DNA from: B18-G2 sp964432835
Lineage (GTDB): Archaea; Thermoplasmatota; E2; DHVEG-1; B18-G2
Assembly (NCBI GenBank): GCA_964432835.1
Contig: CAYSPA010000065.1
Location: forward strand, 1-6,768
Length of the DNA stretch: 6,768 nt
Direction: 5' to 3'
Below are positions 1-6,077 of this stretch, piece after piece; position 1 is the stretch's first letter, and each line of letters opens with the position of its first letter. A model generated the notes under the pieces. The model saw nothing but the letters and a program-made list of their open reading frames with translations. It was not told where the DNA came from and did not search any database. A program made the position numbers and the translations under genes.

Positions 1-84
1 GTGGAGAACTTTCTACTCAAGATGAACGAGATAAACAACTTCAACATAGATGTTGGCCGTCTTGGCCGGGCACGTTCATTGTGA
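1..84 (+). CDS. Metallophosphoesterase, upstream fragment (frame 1, before an apparent frameshift; 5' end outside window)
   Basis: Frame 1 is open from the first base to a TGA at 82-84. Its first 18 codons end in FNIDV, which is what is expected just before the conserved GHVH motif of calcineurin-like metallophosphoesterases. The GHVH itself is in frame 2, from position 71. The residues after codon 18 in frame 1 (GRLGRARSL) do not look like the family. I therefore read this as the same gene as the following entry, separated by a one-base frame change near 52-61. The gene most likely starts left of the window; the GTG at position 1 need not be a start. The fragment is too short to say more about the enzyme. 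Confidence 0.5.
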   Translation: MENFLLKMNEINNFNIDVGRLGRARSL

Positions 85-469
85 TAGCGTGGCCATAAAT
101 AACGATGTACTCTTCATAACCACAACAACCGCGTCAAGTGGTTTATCTACTCCAGATGCATACTGGGGATATCGCCCTATAAAGGTAGAGAATTACACGA
201 TGGTTTCCTATAACTACATGGAACCCAAGTATTCTTTGCCATCCTATAAGATAGATTGTGTTGAGAAAGATAGCTACAGCAAGATCATCACAAATGATCT
301 GAATGCAGATATAGATGTAAGAATCACATTTCTTGTTGACAGTGGAAACTACACCGCTGAAAATGGAGAGATTTACATGACAAGAACAAAGGATGGACAG
401 ATGGAAGTATACGTTGATGCTCACGTTCCCGCAAGATCTCGGGTTGAGGTGAGGTTGCTCCCGGTGTAA
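50..469 (+). CDS. Metallophosphoesterase, C-terminal part (probably secreted; apparent frameshift at its 5' end)
   Basis: The frame starts with VLAGHVHCD. The Gly-His-x-His pair is the last metal-binding motif of calcineurin-like phosphoesterases and normally lies near the end of the catalytic domain. It is followed by a strand resembling the family core (DVLFITTTTASSG), a WGYR element, and about 95 residues of beta-rich sequence ending in the VRLLPV stop at 467-469. Two N-x-T sequons (ENYT, GNYT) and few lysine-rich stretches would suit an exported, glycosylated enzyme, but the signal peptide would lie outside the window. The ATG at 50 sits within the motif region and is unlikely to be a real start: the earlier motifs with the other metal ligands must be upstream, in frame 1. 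Frame 2 upstream of 50 is closed by stops at 23 and 29. Substrate is unknown; the family includes nucleotidases and phosphodiesterases. As written the gene is broken, unless the extra base is a sequencing error. Confidence 0.7.
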   Translation: MLAVLAGHVHCDSVAINNDVLFITTTTASSGLSTPDAYWGYRPIKVENYTMVSYNYMEPKYSLPSYKIDCVEKDSYSKIITNDLNADIDVRITFLVDSGNYTAENGEIYMTRTKDGQMEVYVDAHVPARSRVEVRLLPV

Positions 470-478
470 ATACCGGGA
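459..478. repeat. Perfect inverted repeat (7 bp arms) over the stop codon, possible transcript-end hairpin
   Basis: TCCCGGT (459-465) pairs with ACCGGGA (472-478) around a 6-nt loop that contains the TAA stop of the metallophosphoesterase. A short T-run (TTTT, 494-497) follows about 15 nt later. It could act as a terminator or 3'-end stabiliser for this gene, or for the tRNA transcript coming from the other strand. Archaeal termination mostly relies on T-runs rather than hairpins, so function is uncertain. Confidence 0.4.
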
Positions 479-501
479 ATTTCCCTTAAATCATTTTGTA
501 G

Positions 502-574
502 AGCCGCTGGCGGGATTCGAACCCGCGACCTACACCTTACCAAGGTGTCGCTCTACCAGCTGAGCCACAGCGGC
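502..574 (-). tRNA. tRNA-Thr (anticodon GGU)
   Basis: The minus strand folds into a complete 73-nt cloverleaf. The 7-bp acceptor is GCCGCTG/CAGCGGC, the D-arm GCTC-AGCTGGTA-GAGC, the anticodon stem ACACC/GGTGT with loop TTGGTAA, the variable loop 5 nt, and the T-arm GCGGG-TTCGAAT-CCCGC. The anticodon GGT lies at positions 541-539 and reads ACC and, by wobble, ACU threonine codons. The discriminator base is U (position 502), as in other archaeal tRNA-Thr. CCA is not encoded and must be added by the CCA-adding enzyme. There is no intron. The T-loop has U54, U55 and C56; U54/U55 are the bases modified by archaeal Pus10, whose gene lies further along this window. Confidence 0.97.
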
Positions 575-683
575 TTATGATTGCATATGGATTATACCTT
601 TTTCACTTTTATTGCTTTTCTCTTTTCTATGCGTAAGAGAAGATTAATCAATAACCTCATCTATTTATCTGAAGAGTGAAAAG
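575..683. promoter_or_regulatory. Divergent intergenic region holding the promoters of tRNA-Thr (-) and mptA (+)
   Basis: This 109 bp AT-rich spacer separates the 5' ends of two divergent genes and has no open reading frame of interest. On the plus strand, TTAATCAATAA (644-654) is the better-spaced TATA-like element for mptA: a start near 675 would leave a leader of about 9 nt. CTATTTATC (661-669) is closer to consensus but lies only about 19 bp from the ATG. On the minus strand, the complement of 606-615 (CAATAAAAGT) is spaced plausibly for the tRNA, while the complement of ATTATA at 591-596 lies too close to the mature 5' end. Assignment of the boxes is uncertain. Confidence 0.4.
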
Positions 684-1568
684 ATGTATCTTCCAGACGT
701 ACAATCGGAGCCATCTCATGTCCACTTCAAGCTCACGAGAGTGGGTGTGAAGGGAGTCAGAAAACTGGTGTATATCAGGAGACCAAAATCTAAAGAGATA
801 ATTACGCTACCCACAACTTTTGATATGTTCGTTGACCTTCCTCCATCGCAGAAGGGCAGCCACATGTCGAGAAATGTGGAGCTTGCTGCGGATTTTGTTG
901 AGAATAGCAGAAAAAAACCCGTTGAATCTCTGGAGGATTTCTGTGCGCTCATGGTTAAAAAACTTCTGGAGAGGCATAGCTATGCGACGTTTGCAGAGGT
1001 AAAAGCGAGTGCGGATTACTTTTTGGAGAGGAAAGGTTTCTCCGGAAGGAAAGAGGTGGAACCCTACAAACTCATAGCCGAGGCAAGATGCAGACGTGGA
1101 GAGAAGGTAAGGAAATTGATAGGGGTGGAAGTTATAGGAATGACAGCCTGCCCCTGCGCCATGGAAGTCGTCAGAGCACTTATCAAAGAAGATAGAGAAC
1201 TCGTTCCAACGCACAATCAGAGGAACATAACAACGCTCATGATAGAGGTCTCTGAAAGTGCCGAGGTTGAGGCAAATGATTTAATAGATATAGTTGAGAA
1301 ATCCTTCAGCAGTCCAACTTATAGTGTGCTGAAAAGGAAGGAAGAAGGGGAACTGGTGATAAACGCCCACAGAAATCCAAAATTCGTGGAGGATGTAGTC
1401 AGGGATACCCTCAGTCAAATCGTCGAGAGATATACAGACCTCCCAGATAACACAATGGTTGTAGTGAGAAGCGAAAGCGAGGAATCCATACACAAATTCA
1501 ACGCGTTTGCCGAGAGAGTTACAACCCTTGGGGAATTAAGACAGGGTGGGAAAAATTCCACAGCTTGA
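684..1568 (+). CDS. mptA: GTP cyclohydrolase MptA (archaeal, FolE2/COG1469-type)
   Basis: This 294-residue protein matches the archaeal GTP cyclohydrolase that opens GTP to 7,8-dihydroneopterin 2',3'-cyclic phosphate, the first step of tetrahydromethanopterin-type cofactor synthesis; characterised members need Fe(II). Visible family blocks are LPDVQ at the N-terminus (residues 3-7), LTRVGVKG (17-24), SQKGSHMSR (55-63), the hallmark GMTACPCA with C156 and C158 (152-159), THNQR (176-180), and SIHKFNAFAER with H270 and E277 near the C-terminus. The length is close to normal for the family, and no expected block is missing. The ATG at 684 is chosen because the conserved N-terminus begins right after it; a weak GA-rich ribosome site (GAGTGA, 674-679) precedes it. 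The gene stands alone, converging on the membrane protein gene with a 12 bp gap. Its presence implies that the host makes a methanopterin-like C1 carrier, though not necessarily that it is a methanogen. Confidence 0.93.
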   Translation: MYLPDVQSEPSHVHFKLTRVGVKGVRKLVYIRRPKSKEIITLPTTFDMFVDLPPSQKGSHMSRNVELAADFVENSRKKPVESLEDFCALMVKKLLERHSYATFAEVKASADYFLERKGFSGRKEVEPYKLIAEARCRRGEKVRKLIGVEVIGMTACPCAMEVVRALIKEDRELVPTHNQRNITTLMIEVSESAEVEANDLIDIVEKSFSSPTYSVLKRKEEGELVINAHRNPKFVEDVVRDTLSQIVERYTDLPDNTMVVVRSESEESIHKFNAFAERVTTLGELRQGGKNSTA

Positions 1569-1576
1569 TTTTGAAA

Positions 1577-1589
1577 TCTTTTATTTTTT
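1577..1589 (+). terminator. T-rich terminator candidate after mptA
   Basis: TCTTTTATTTTTT starts 9 bp after the mptA stop and fits the oligo-T signal at which archaeal RNA polymerase terminates. It overlaps the last codons and stop of the convergent membrane protein gene (its stop is at 1583-1581), so the two transcripts probably overlap at their 3' ends. On the minus strand, the T5 complement of 1553-1557, inside the end of mptA, is the nearest equivalent for the opposite gene. Confidence 0.45.
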
Positions 1590-2555
1590 AACTTTCCACA
1601 GCCCCGATGTGGTATGTTGTATGAAGAAGAGGGCACCTATTGCAGCAGGAATAAAGAAAAGAACAGTATACCCCAGAAGTGATAGGGTGATGGCAGTGCT
1701 TTTGTCTATCATGTATTTGCTGGAAAGGTATGCCATGGACCACTCTCTGACACCGAGACCGGAGATACTTACAGGTAAACAAGATATGGAAAGAGAAACT
1801 ATCCAGATTGCAGATAAATCCAGAAAGGGGATGCTGATGCCGAGGGAAAGTGAAATTGTGTAGATCTGAAGAGCTGCAAGAGGGACGAAACACATATCGG
1901 TGACCAGAACAGATTTTATGAGAGAGCTAACGCGAGGAGGCCTGTCAAATATTTTATTAACCCCCTCAATCACCGTATCCCTGTATTCTGGAGATACATA
2001 TAATAAAAAGAGTCTTCTTATAAGACGGCTGCTTACTTTTTCGCCTCTGTATATCACCATCACAGGAAAAATGGATGATACAATAAGGAATAGAACACCA
2101 AAGAGCAAAGAAAGTTTGTCGGTGAAGAAAAAAACAAGAATAAACACAGATATGATGTGCAGAGAAAAAGTCTTCATTGAGATGTCTATAACAACGTTCG
2201 ATATACTCCTGCCCAGACTTTTCCCCTTATCGTGAAGAAGCTTTGCTCTCAGGTAACCACCTATGCCGCCCGGCGTGATGCTCGAGAGGAAAAACCCCAT
2301 TGTGTATATCTTTATCATCTCGATAAACTTCAAGTCAACTTCCTGATCTTTTGCAAGAAACCTCCATCTGTATGTGTCAACTACCATTATGACAGGTATC
2401 AGGAGAAGAGATATTGAAAAGTAAAACGGGTCTATGTGCGATACTGCCTCGATGATGCTGCCGGGTTTTACGGACCATATCAGATAAACAAACAAGATTA
2501 TACCTATAGACGAAAAAAGACTTTCAATTACAAATTTTCTGTTCGGTTTGAGCAT
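1581..2555 (-). CDS. UPF0104 / LPG-synthase-TM-like flippase-family membrane protein
   Basis: This is a very hydrophobic protein of about 324 residues with some seven to eight membrane segments (in the numbering from ATG 2555, about 11-29, 43-60, 80-93, 117-144, 148-168, 212-236, 246-264 and 287-312). Two blocks identify the family also found as the membrane domain of lysylphosphatidylglycerol synthases: TPGGIGGYLRAKLL after the third segment (94-107) and LPVSISGLGVREW in the second half (260-272). Members resemble lipid flippases or glycolipid-pathway proteins; the archaeal stand-alone forms have no proven substrate. There is no attached transferase domain. I prefer ATG 2555 because a TATA-like box (complement of 2579-2586) lies about 27 bp upstream, which would give a leaderless mRNA. 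A GTG at 2567 would add four residues (MLDK) and cannot be excluded. The gene is monocistronic here, convergent with mptA and divergent from the dehydrogenase. Confidence 0.85.
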   Translation of the reverse strand: MLKPNRKFVIESLFSSIGIILFVYLIWSVKPGSIIEAVSHIDPFYFSISLLLIPVIMVVDTYRWRFLAKDQEVDLKFIEMIKIYTMGFFLSSITPGGIGGYLRAKLLHDKGKSLGRSISNVVIDISMKTFSLHIISVFILVFFFTDKLSLLFGVLFLIVSSIFPVMVIYRGEKVSSRLIRRLFLLYVSPEYRDTVIEGVNKIFDRPPRVSSLIKSVLVTDMCFVPLAALQIYTISLSLGISIPFLDLSAIWIVSLSISCLPVSISGLGVREWSMAYLSSKYMIDKSTAITLSLLGYTVLFFIPAAIGALFFIQHTTSGLWKVKK

Positions 2556-2570
2556 CTTATCCAGCACAGG

Positions 2571-2590
2571 ATTTTTAAAATATAAACTTA
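2571..2590. promoter_or_regulatory. Shared divergent TATA region for the membrane protein (-) and dehydrogenase operon (+)
   Basis: The stretch ATTTTTAAAATATAAACTTA lies midway between ATG 2555 on the minus strand and ATG 2605 on the plus strand. Read on the minus strand it contains TTTATATT (complement of 2579-2586), about 27 bp from ATG 2555. Read on the plus strand, TTTAAAAT (2574-2581) is about 27 bp from ATG 2605. Neither start has a ribosome-binding site, so both mRNAs look leaderless. The two boxes overlap, so initiation complexes for the two directions may exclude each other. The boxes are seen; the transcription starts are inferred. Confidence 0.6.
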
Positions 2591-2604
2591 TTCAGTTGTC
2601 CAAC

Positions 2605-3729
2605 ATGGCGAGGTATCATATAGCTGTACTTCCGGGAGATGGTGTGGGTAAGGATGTAATGGAAGCGGCGATGATAGTACTTAACAACATAGACATCGAT
2701 GCCGAATATATATACGGAGACGTGGGATGGGAATTCTGGAAGAAAGAGGGAAATCCTCTTCCAGATAGAACCTTGGAACTTTTGAGGGAGACGGATTGCT
2801 GTTTATTTGGAGCGATAACTTCCAAGCCCCCAGAAGATGCAGAGAAGGAGTTGAATCCCGAACTGAGGGGGAAGGGAATAAAATACTCCAGTGCGATAGT
2901 CAGAATAAGGCAGGAGTTTGACCTCTATGTGAACATGAGACCGTGCAAAGCATTTAAGGGCAACCCTCTCAATTACAGAGATGATATAGACTTGATCGTT
3001 TTCAGAGAAAACACAGAAGGACTATACGCTGGAGTAGAGTTCTATCCCCTGCCAGATGAGGTAAGAAATGCTTTACTGATTCACGAAAAAATGAGAAGAT
3101 TCCAAGATGTACCGGCCGATGAGATAGCGGTGACGTGCAGAATCATGACAAAGAGAGCGTGTGAGAGAATCGTGAGAAAAGCCTTCGAGTATGCAAAGGA
3201 GTACAACAGGAAAAGTGTGACCATTGTGGAGAAACCAAACGTGCTGAGAGAAACCGGGGGATTGATGATACGGGTGGCGAGAGAGATTGCGCGGGAGTAT
3301 CCGGATATCGAGTATCGAGAGACGAATGTTGATGCAATGGCAATGTGGCTTGTTAAGAATCCACAGGATTATGATGTCTTGGTCGCATCCAACATGTTTG
3401 GTGACATAATCTCTGATCTGGCGGCGCAGCTGGTCGGAGGTCTGGGGTTTGCGGCCAGCGCCAATATAGGTGATAATTATGCACTTTTTGAGCCAACTCA
3501 CGGCTCCGCTCCCAAATATGCCGGCAAATACAAGGTAAATCCGATGGCGATGTTACTCTCGGTCAAACTCATGCTCGACTGGCTTGGAGAGAAGAAATGG
3601 GCTAATAAACTCGAGAGCGCCATAGCAAGGGTCATTGAGGAAGGAAAAGTCAGGACCTATGACATGGGCGGAAACAACACCACTCTCGAGGTGGCCGAGG
3701 AGGTTGCCAGAAAGATAGACGAGACATAG
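2605..3729 (+). CDS. Isocitrate/isopropylmalate-family dehydrogenase (beta-decarboxylating), NADP-type signature
   Basis: This 374-residue protein oxidatively decarboxylates a malate-type 2-hydroxyacid. Conserved parts are the N-terminal VLPGDGVGKDV, substrate-binding R102, R112 and R134, the catalytic pair Y141 (ENTEGLYAG) and K210 (VEKPN), D243 and the metal-binding NMFGDIISD (D267, D271), and HGSAPKYAG (299-307). In E. coli isocitrate dehydrogenase the residues at K304-Y305 are K344-Y345, which bind the 2'-phosphate of NADP; isopropylmalate dehydrogenases usually have Asp there. S96 matches the isocitrate serine (S113), but the neighbouring Asn is Ile98, so the substrate is unsettled; I favour isocitrate over isopropylmalate or homoisocitrate. 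The frame is open back to 2548, but those 19 codons run through the promoter, and MARYHIAVLPGDG fits the usual family start. The gene heads the operon, ending 1 bp before pus10. Confidence 0.85.
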   Translation: MARYHIAVLPGDGVGKDVMEAAMIVLNNIDIDAEYIYGDVGWEFWKKEGNPLPDRTLELLRETDCCLFGAITSKPPEDAEKELNPELRGKGIKYSSAIVRIRQEFDLYVNMRPCKAFKGNPLNYRDDIDLIVFRENTEGLYAGVEFYPLPDEVRNALLIHEKMRRFQDVPADEIAVTCRIMTKRACERIVRKAFEYAKEYNRKSVTIVEKPNVLRETGGLMIRVAREIAREYPDIEYRETNVDAMAMWLVKNPQDYDVLVASNMFGDIISDLAAQLVGGLGFAASANIGDNYALFEPTHGSAPKYAGKYKVNPMAMLLSVKLMLDWLGEKKWANKLESAIARVIEEGKVRTYDMGGNNTTLEVAEEVARKIDET

Positions 3730-3730
3730 C

Positions 3731-4873
3731 ATGAGAGACCATTTTCATGATAAACAGCTATGTAAGGATTGTTACTCCCGCTTGATAGGGTGTGGGGGTT
3801 ACGGTATAAAGAGGGTGTTAAAAGCAGAAGATTGCTGGATATGTCGGGGACTTTCTCAGGAAATCGGTAAATTTGTAGATCTATCTATTGAAGCGGTGGA
3901 GCAGTACCAATTCGAAACATTTGGCGTGGGAACAAAGGTTGATGATGAAATTTTGGAGAGAGATGAGGAGGTCAGGCACGACCTTGGAGTGGATGGCAGG
4001 GATATAAAAACCTGGATCAACAGAAGAATAGGAAGGGAGTTAGAAAAGAGAAGCGGTAAGAAGTTTGTATTTTCAAACTATGATATCAACATCATAGTGG
4101 ACACAAGATTTGATCATATCACCTTACAGGTTACACCGGTTTATGTATATGGCAGGTATATCAAACTTGTGAGAGGAATCCCACAGACAAAATGGCCATG
4201 TAGAACCTGCAAAGGAGTTGGATGCAGAAGATGCAGATACACAGGTAAGCAGTACATGGAAAGTGTTGAAGAAATTATTTCCAGAGTTATTGTCGAGTGG
4301 TTCGAGGGTGATGACGAATCCTTTCATGGATGTGGTAGAGAGGATATAGATGCGAGGATGCTGGGAACTGGAAGACCATTTGTCGTGGAAATAAAAAATC
4401 CCAGGAAGAGAAAGGTTGATTTAGAGGCACTGGAAAAAGAGATAAACAAATATGCAAACAGAAAAGTCATGGTGAGGGGTCTCAGATATTCCGACAAAGA
4501 CGAGATTGTAAGGATTAAAAATGAAAGCTACACAAAGGTTTACCATGCAAAGATAGCTTGCGAGGAGAACTTTCAGGAGAAAAGATTAAAAGATGCTTTA
4601 TCTTTCCTTGAGGGAAAAATCATAAAACAGCAGACACCCACAAGAGTGTCTCACAGAAGAGCGGATAAGGTAAGAGAAAAAAAGATATATGAATGTAAAT
4701 TGATATGGGCAAAAGAAAAGGAAGCCCTGATAAAGATAAGGGCGGAGTCGGGCACATATATAAAAGAACTCGTGTCGGGTGATGAAGGAAGAACGAAACC
4801 AAGCCTATCCGAAGTACTCCAGTCAAGATGTGAGGTTAAGGAACTGGACGTCATATCCGTAGAGGGTGATTGA
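3731..4873 (+). CDS. pus10: tRNA pseudouridine synthase Pus10
   Basis: Archaeal Pus10 makes pseudouridine at position 55, and in several species also 54, of the tRNA T-loop, replacing bacterial TruB for that job. The 380-residue product has the expected order: an N-terminal zinc-type cluster (C11, C14, C21, C35, C38), a central region likely corresponding to the THUMP-containing domain, a second knuckle C157-x2-C160-x4-C165-x2-C168, and the catalytic block GREDIDARMLGTGRPF with the presumed nucleophile D207. The C-terminal part shows the RVSHRRADKVR and AESGTYIKELVSGDEGRTKPS blocks of the fold. Length is slightly under the usual roughly 400. The start lies 1 bp after the dehydrogenase stop without a clear ribosome site, so translation is probably coupled. 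No later start is possible without losing the first cysteines. The tRNA-Thr at 502-574 carries U54-U55, a natural substrate. Confidence 0.93.
   Translation: MRDHFHDKQLCKDCYSRLIGCGGYGIKRVLKAEDCWICRGLSQEIGKFVDLSIEAVEQYQFETFGVGTKVDDEILERDEEVRHDLGVDGRDIKTWINRRIGRELEKRSGKKFVFSNYDINIIVDTRFDHITLQVTPVYVYGRYIKLVRGIPQTKWPCRTCKGVGCRRCRYTGKQYMESVEEIISRVIVEWFEGDDESFHGCGREDIDARMLGTGRPFVVEIKNPRKRKVDLEALEKEINKYANRKVMVRGLRYSDKDEIVRIKNESYTKVYHAKIACEENFQEKRLKDALSFLEGKIIKQQTPTRVSHRRADKVREKKIYECKLIWAKEKEALIKIRAESGTYIKELVSGDEGRTKPSLSEVLQSRCEVKELDVISVEGD
4865..4870 (+). promoter_or_regulatory. Ribosome-binding site of rpl21e
   Basis: GGTGAT is complementary to the AUCACC of the archaeal 16S rRNA 3' end and lies 4 nt before ATG 4875. 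It covers the GTG at 4866, which would otherwise open the same frame three codons earlier. This decides for ATG 4875. The site sits inside the last codons of pus10. Confidence 0.7.
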
Positions 4874-4874
4874 A

Positions 4875-5162
4875 ATGGTAAGGAGATCAAAAGGGTTTAG
4901 GAGCAAAACAAGGAGAAAATTACGAGTGAAGGTTAGGGAAAGAAGACCGATAACGAGAGCGTTACAGGAGTTCGAGATAGGAGAAAAAGTATGTATTGAT
5001 ATAGACCCCTCGATTCATAAGGGCATGCCTCACCCCAGGTATCAGGGATTTACGGGTGAGATAGAGGGAAAGCAGGGAAATGCCTATAAGGTGGGGGTTT
5101 ACGTTGGTAGCAAACACAAAACCCTCATTGTATTTCCGGAGCACCTGAGAAAGGTGGTCTGA
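4875..5162 (+). CDS. rpl21e: Large-subunit ribosomal protein L21e (eL21)
   Basis: This 95-residue basic protein is a structural part of the archaeal 50S subunit and has eukaryotic but no bacterial counterparts. The first 30 residues are an arginine/lysine-rich tail beginning MVRRSKGFRSKTR, the usual archaeal L21e start. The rest forms the small SH3-like beta domain, with the family block SIHKGMPHPRYQGFTG (46-61), then YKVGVYVGSKHKTL and FPEHLR near the end. Length is typical. It begins one base after the pus10 stop and ends in TGATG shared with rpoF, so it is translated as part of the operon. It could be started three codons earlier at GTG 4866, but that codon lies in the ribosome site. Confidence 0.96.
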   Translation: MVRRSKGFRSKTRRKLRVKVRERRPITRALQEFEIGEKVCIDIDPSIHKGMPHPRYQGFTGEIEGKQGNAYKVGVYVGSKHKTLIVFPEHLRKVV

Positions 5163-5491
5163 TGGAAAAGGAAAGGTATGTTTCAATTGCCGAGGTTAAA
5201 GATATATTGAAGAGGATCCAGAAGGAGAGGGAGGAATTGACATATGAGCAAAAGGTGGCCCTCCGCCATGCCGAGGCCTTTGCCAGGCTGTCGGTCTCCA
5301 AAACTAAAGGGTTGATAAAGGAACTTCTAGAGAATATCGATAAGATAGAAGAGAGACACGCCTATAAGATAGCGGACCTTCTTCCAACACACGAGGAGGA
5401 TGTAAAACTTATATTTGCTAAGGAGAGAGTAAATCTGGATGAGGAGGATATTAGGAAGATAATTGAAATAGTTGGGAGGTATATAAAGTAG
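5162..5491 (+). CDS. rpoF: DNA-directed RNA polymerase subunit F (Rpb4 homologue)
   Basis: RpoF pairs with RpoE (Rpb7) to form the stalk of archaeal RNA polymerase, which helps DNA melting, transcript binding and termination. The 109-residue, all-helical product has the family pattern: ELTYEQKVALRHAEAFARL (25-43), a central charged helix, KIADLLP (69-75), FAKERVNL (85-92) and a final EIVGRYIK helix, the HRDC-like end. Length is normal. The ATG overlaps the L21e stop by one base (TGATG), and AAGGTG at 5151-5156 is a good ribosome site 5 nt upstream. The order rpl21e-rpoF-DUF655-ksgA is a recurring archaeal arrangement, which supports the call. The partner gene rpoE is not in the window. Confidence 0.94.
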   Translation: MEKERYVSIAEVKDILKRIQKEREELTYEQKVALRHAEAFARLSVSKTKGLIKELLENIDKIEERHAYKIADLLPTHEEDVKLIFAKERVNLDEEDIRKIIEIVGRYIK

Positions 5492-5498
5492 AGAAGTG

Positions 5499-5504
5499 AG
5501 GAGG
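5499..5504 (+). promoter_or_regulatory. Strong ribosome-binding site of the DUF655 gene
   Basis: AGGAGG is a perfect Shine-Dalgarno core 6 nt before ATG 5511. It follows the in-frame GTG at 5496 and therefore rules that codon out as the start. It is the strongest ribosome site in this operon and serves the only junction with a real gap (19 bp). Confidence 0.8.
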
Positions 5505-5510
5505 GAGATT

Positions 5511-6077
5511 ATGGAGGATTACGTCTATGTTTTGGATTACTTACCAGAAGGTAGAACAGATCTCCCTCCCTACAAACGTTATCCCGTGGTTTACGGTGTT
5601 GGTGAAGATCGGTTCACACTTCTTGAAATTATACCGAAGGCGGGCGTGACATTTACCATAGGGGAGAGAATCTATGTTGGAAAGGACCTTTCGAAAAGAG
5701 AAAAAGTCGCCAAAATAAGAGGAAGGATCGATTACGACCAGCTCACGACAACAGCTCATGGAGAATTGCCCTATATAATAGAAGAGATCGTGAAGAAAAA
5801 TGAAAAAAGATTTGTGAAATTTTTTAACGAGGCTCCACCCATCACATCGAGATTTCATTCCCTCGAACTCCTTCCCGGCCTGGGAAAGAAAATCCTGTTC
5901 GAGATTCTGGAAGAAAGAAAGAAGAAGCCCTTTGAGAGTTTTGAGGATATAGCCAACAGAATCCCTTTTCTGAAACATCCTGAAAAACTGATCGCCAAGA
6001 GAATAGAGATAGAGTTATCCAATCCAGATGAAAAATATCACCTTTTCACGAGACCTCCCTTAAGGAGAAGAAGATGA
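5511..6077 (+). CDS. DUF655 family protein (COG1491, predicted nucleic-acid-binding, helix-hairpin-helix)
   Basis: This 188-residue protein belongs to an archaeal family of unknown function that typically lies between rpoF and ksgA. The start MEDYVYVLDYLPEG is the usual family opening. Residues about 24-70 are rich in beta strands and look like an OB-type barrel (VVYGVGEDRFTLLEI, then GERIYVGK). Residues about 115-150 hold a helix-hairpin-helix with LLPGLGKK (120-127) and a second half FESFEDIANRIP. The protein ends in a basic RPPLRRRR tail. All three point to binding of RNA or DNA, plausibly rRNA or the ribosome given the neighbours, but no catalytic residues are evident and the role is inference. 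Its stop overlaps the ksgA start (ATGA, 6074-6077). Confidence 0.88.
   Translation: MEDYVYVLDYLPEGRTDLPPYKRYPVVYGVGEDRFTLLEIIPKAGVTFTIGERIYVGKDLSKREKVAKIRGRIDYDQLTTTAHGELPYIIEEIVKKNEKRFVKFFNEAPPITSRFHSLELLPGLGKKILFEILEERKKKPFESFEDIANRIPFLKHPEKLIAKRIEIELSNPDEKYHLFTRPPLRRRR

Noticed and set aside
591..596. TATAAT-like box on the minus strand before the tRNA
   Set aside because: Its centre is only about 20 bp from the mature tRNA 5' end; an archaeal start would fall inside the tRNA.
1566..1578. GATTT-TG-AAATC inverted repeat after mptA as a hairpin terminator
   Set aside because: The loop would be 2 nt and the stem all but one pair A-T; the following T-run explains termination better.
1546..2417. 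Several plus-strand open frames (1546-1863, 1900-2235, 2232-2417)
   Set aside because: They are antisense to the membrane protein gene, whose hydrophobic segments and family motifs show the real strand.
2548..2604. N-terminal extension of the dehydrogenase from ATG 2548
   Set aside because: These 19 codons run through the TATA region and into the opposite gene's start; the family start is at M of MARYHIAVLPGDG (2605).
3073..3501. 142-codon open frame on the minus strand
   Set aside because: It lies entirely opposite the dehydrogenase coding region and has no recognisable protein features or ribosome site.
4866..4874. GTG start for L21e
   Set aside because: It lies inside the ribosome-binding site GGTGAT; archaeal L21e proteins begin near MVRRSKGFRSKTR.
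5496..5510. GTG start for the DUF655 protein
   Set aside because: It precedes the AGGAGG site that serves ATG 5511, and the family opening follows the ATG.
5541..5978. 145-codon open frame on the minus strand
   Set aside because: It is a shadow of the DUF655 gene; composition is unlike a real protein and no start signal is present.
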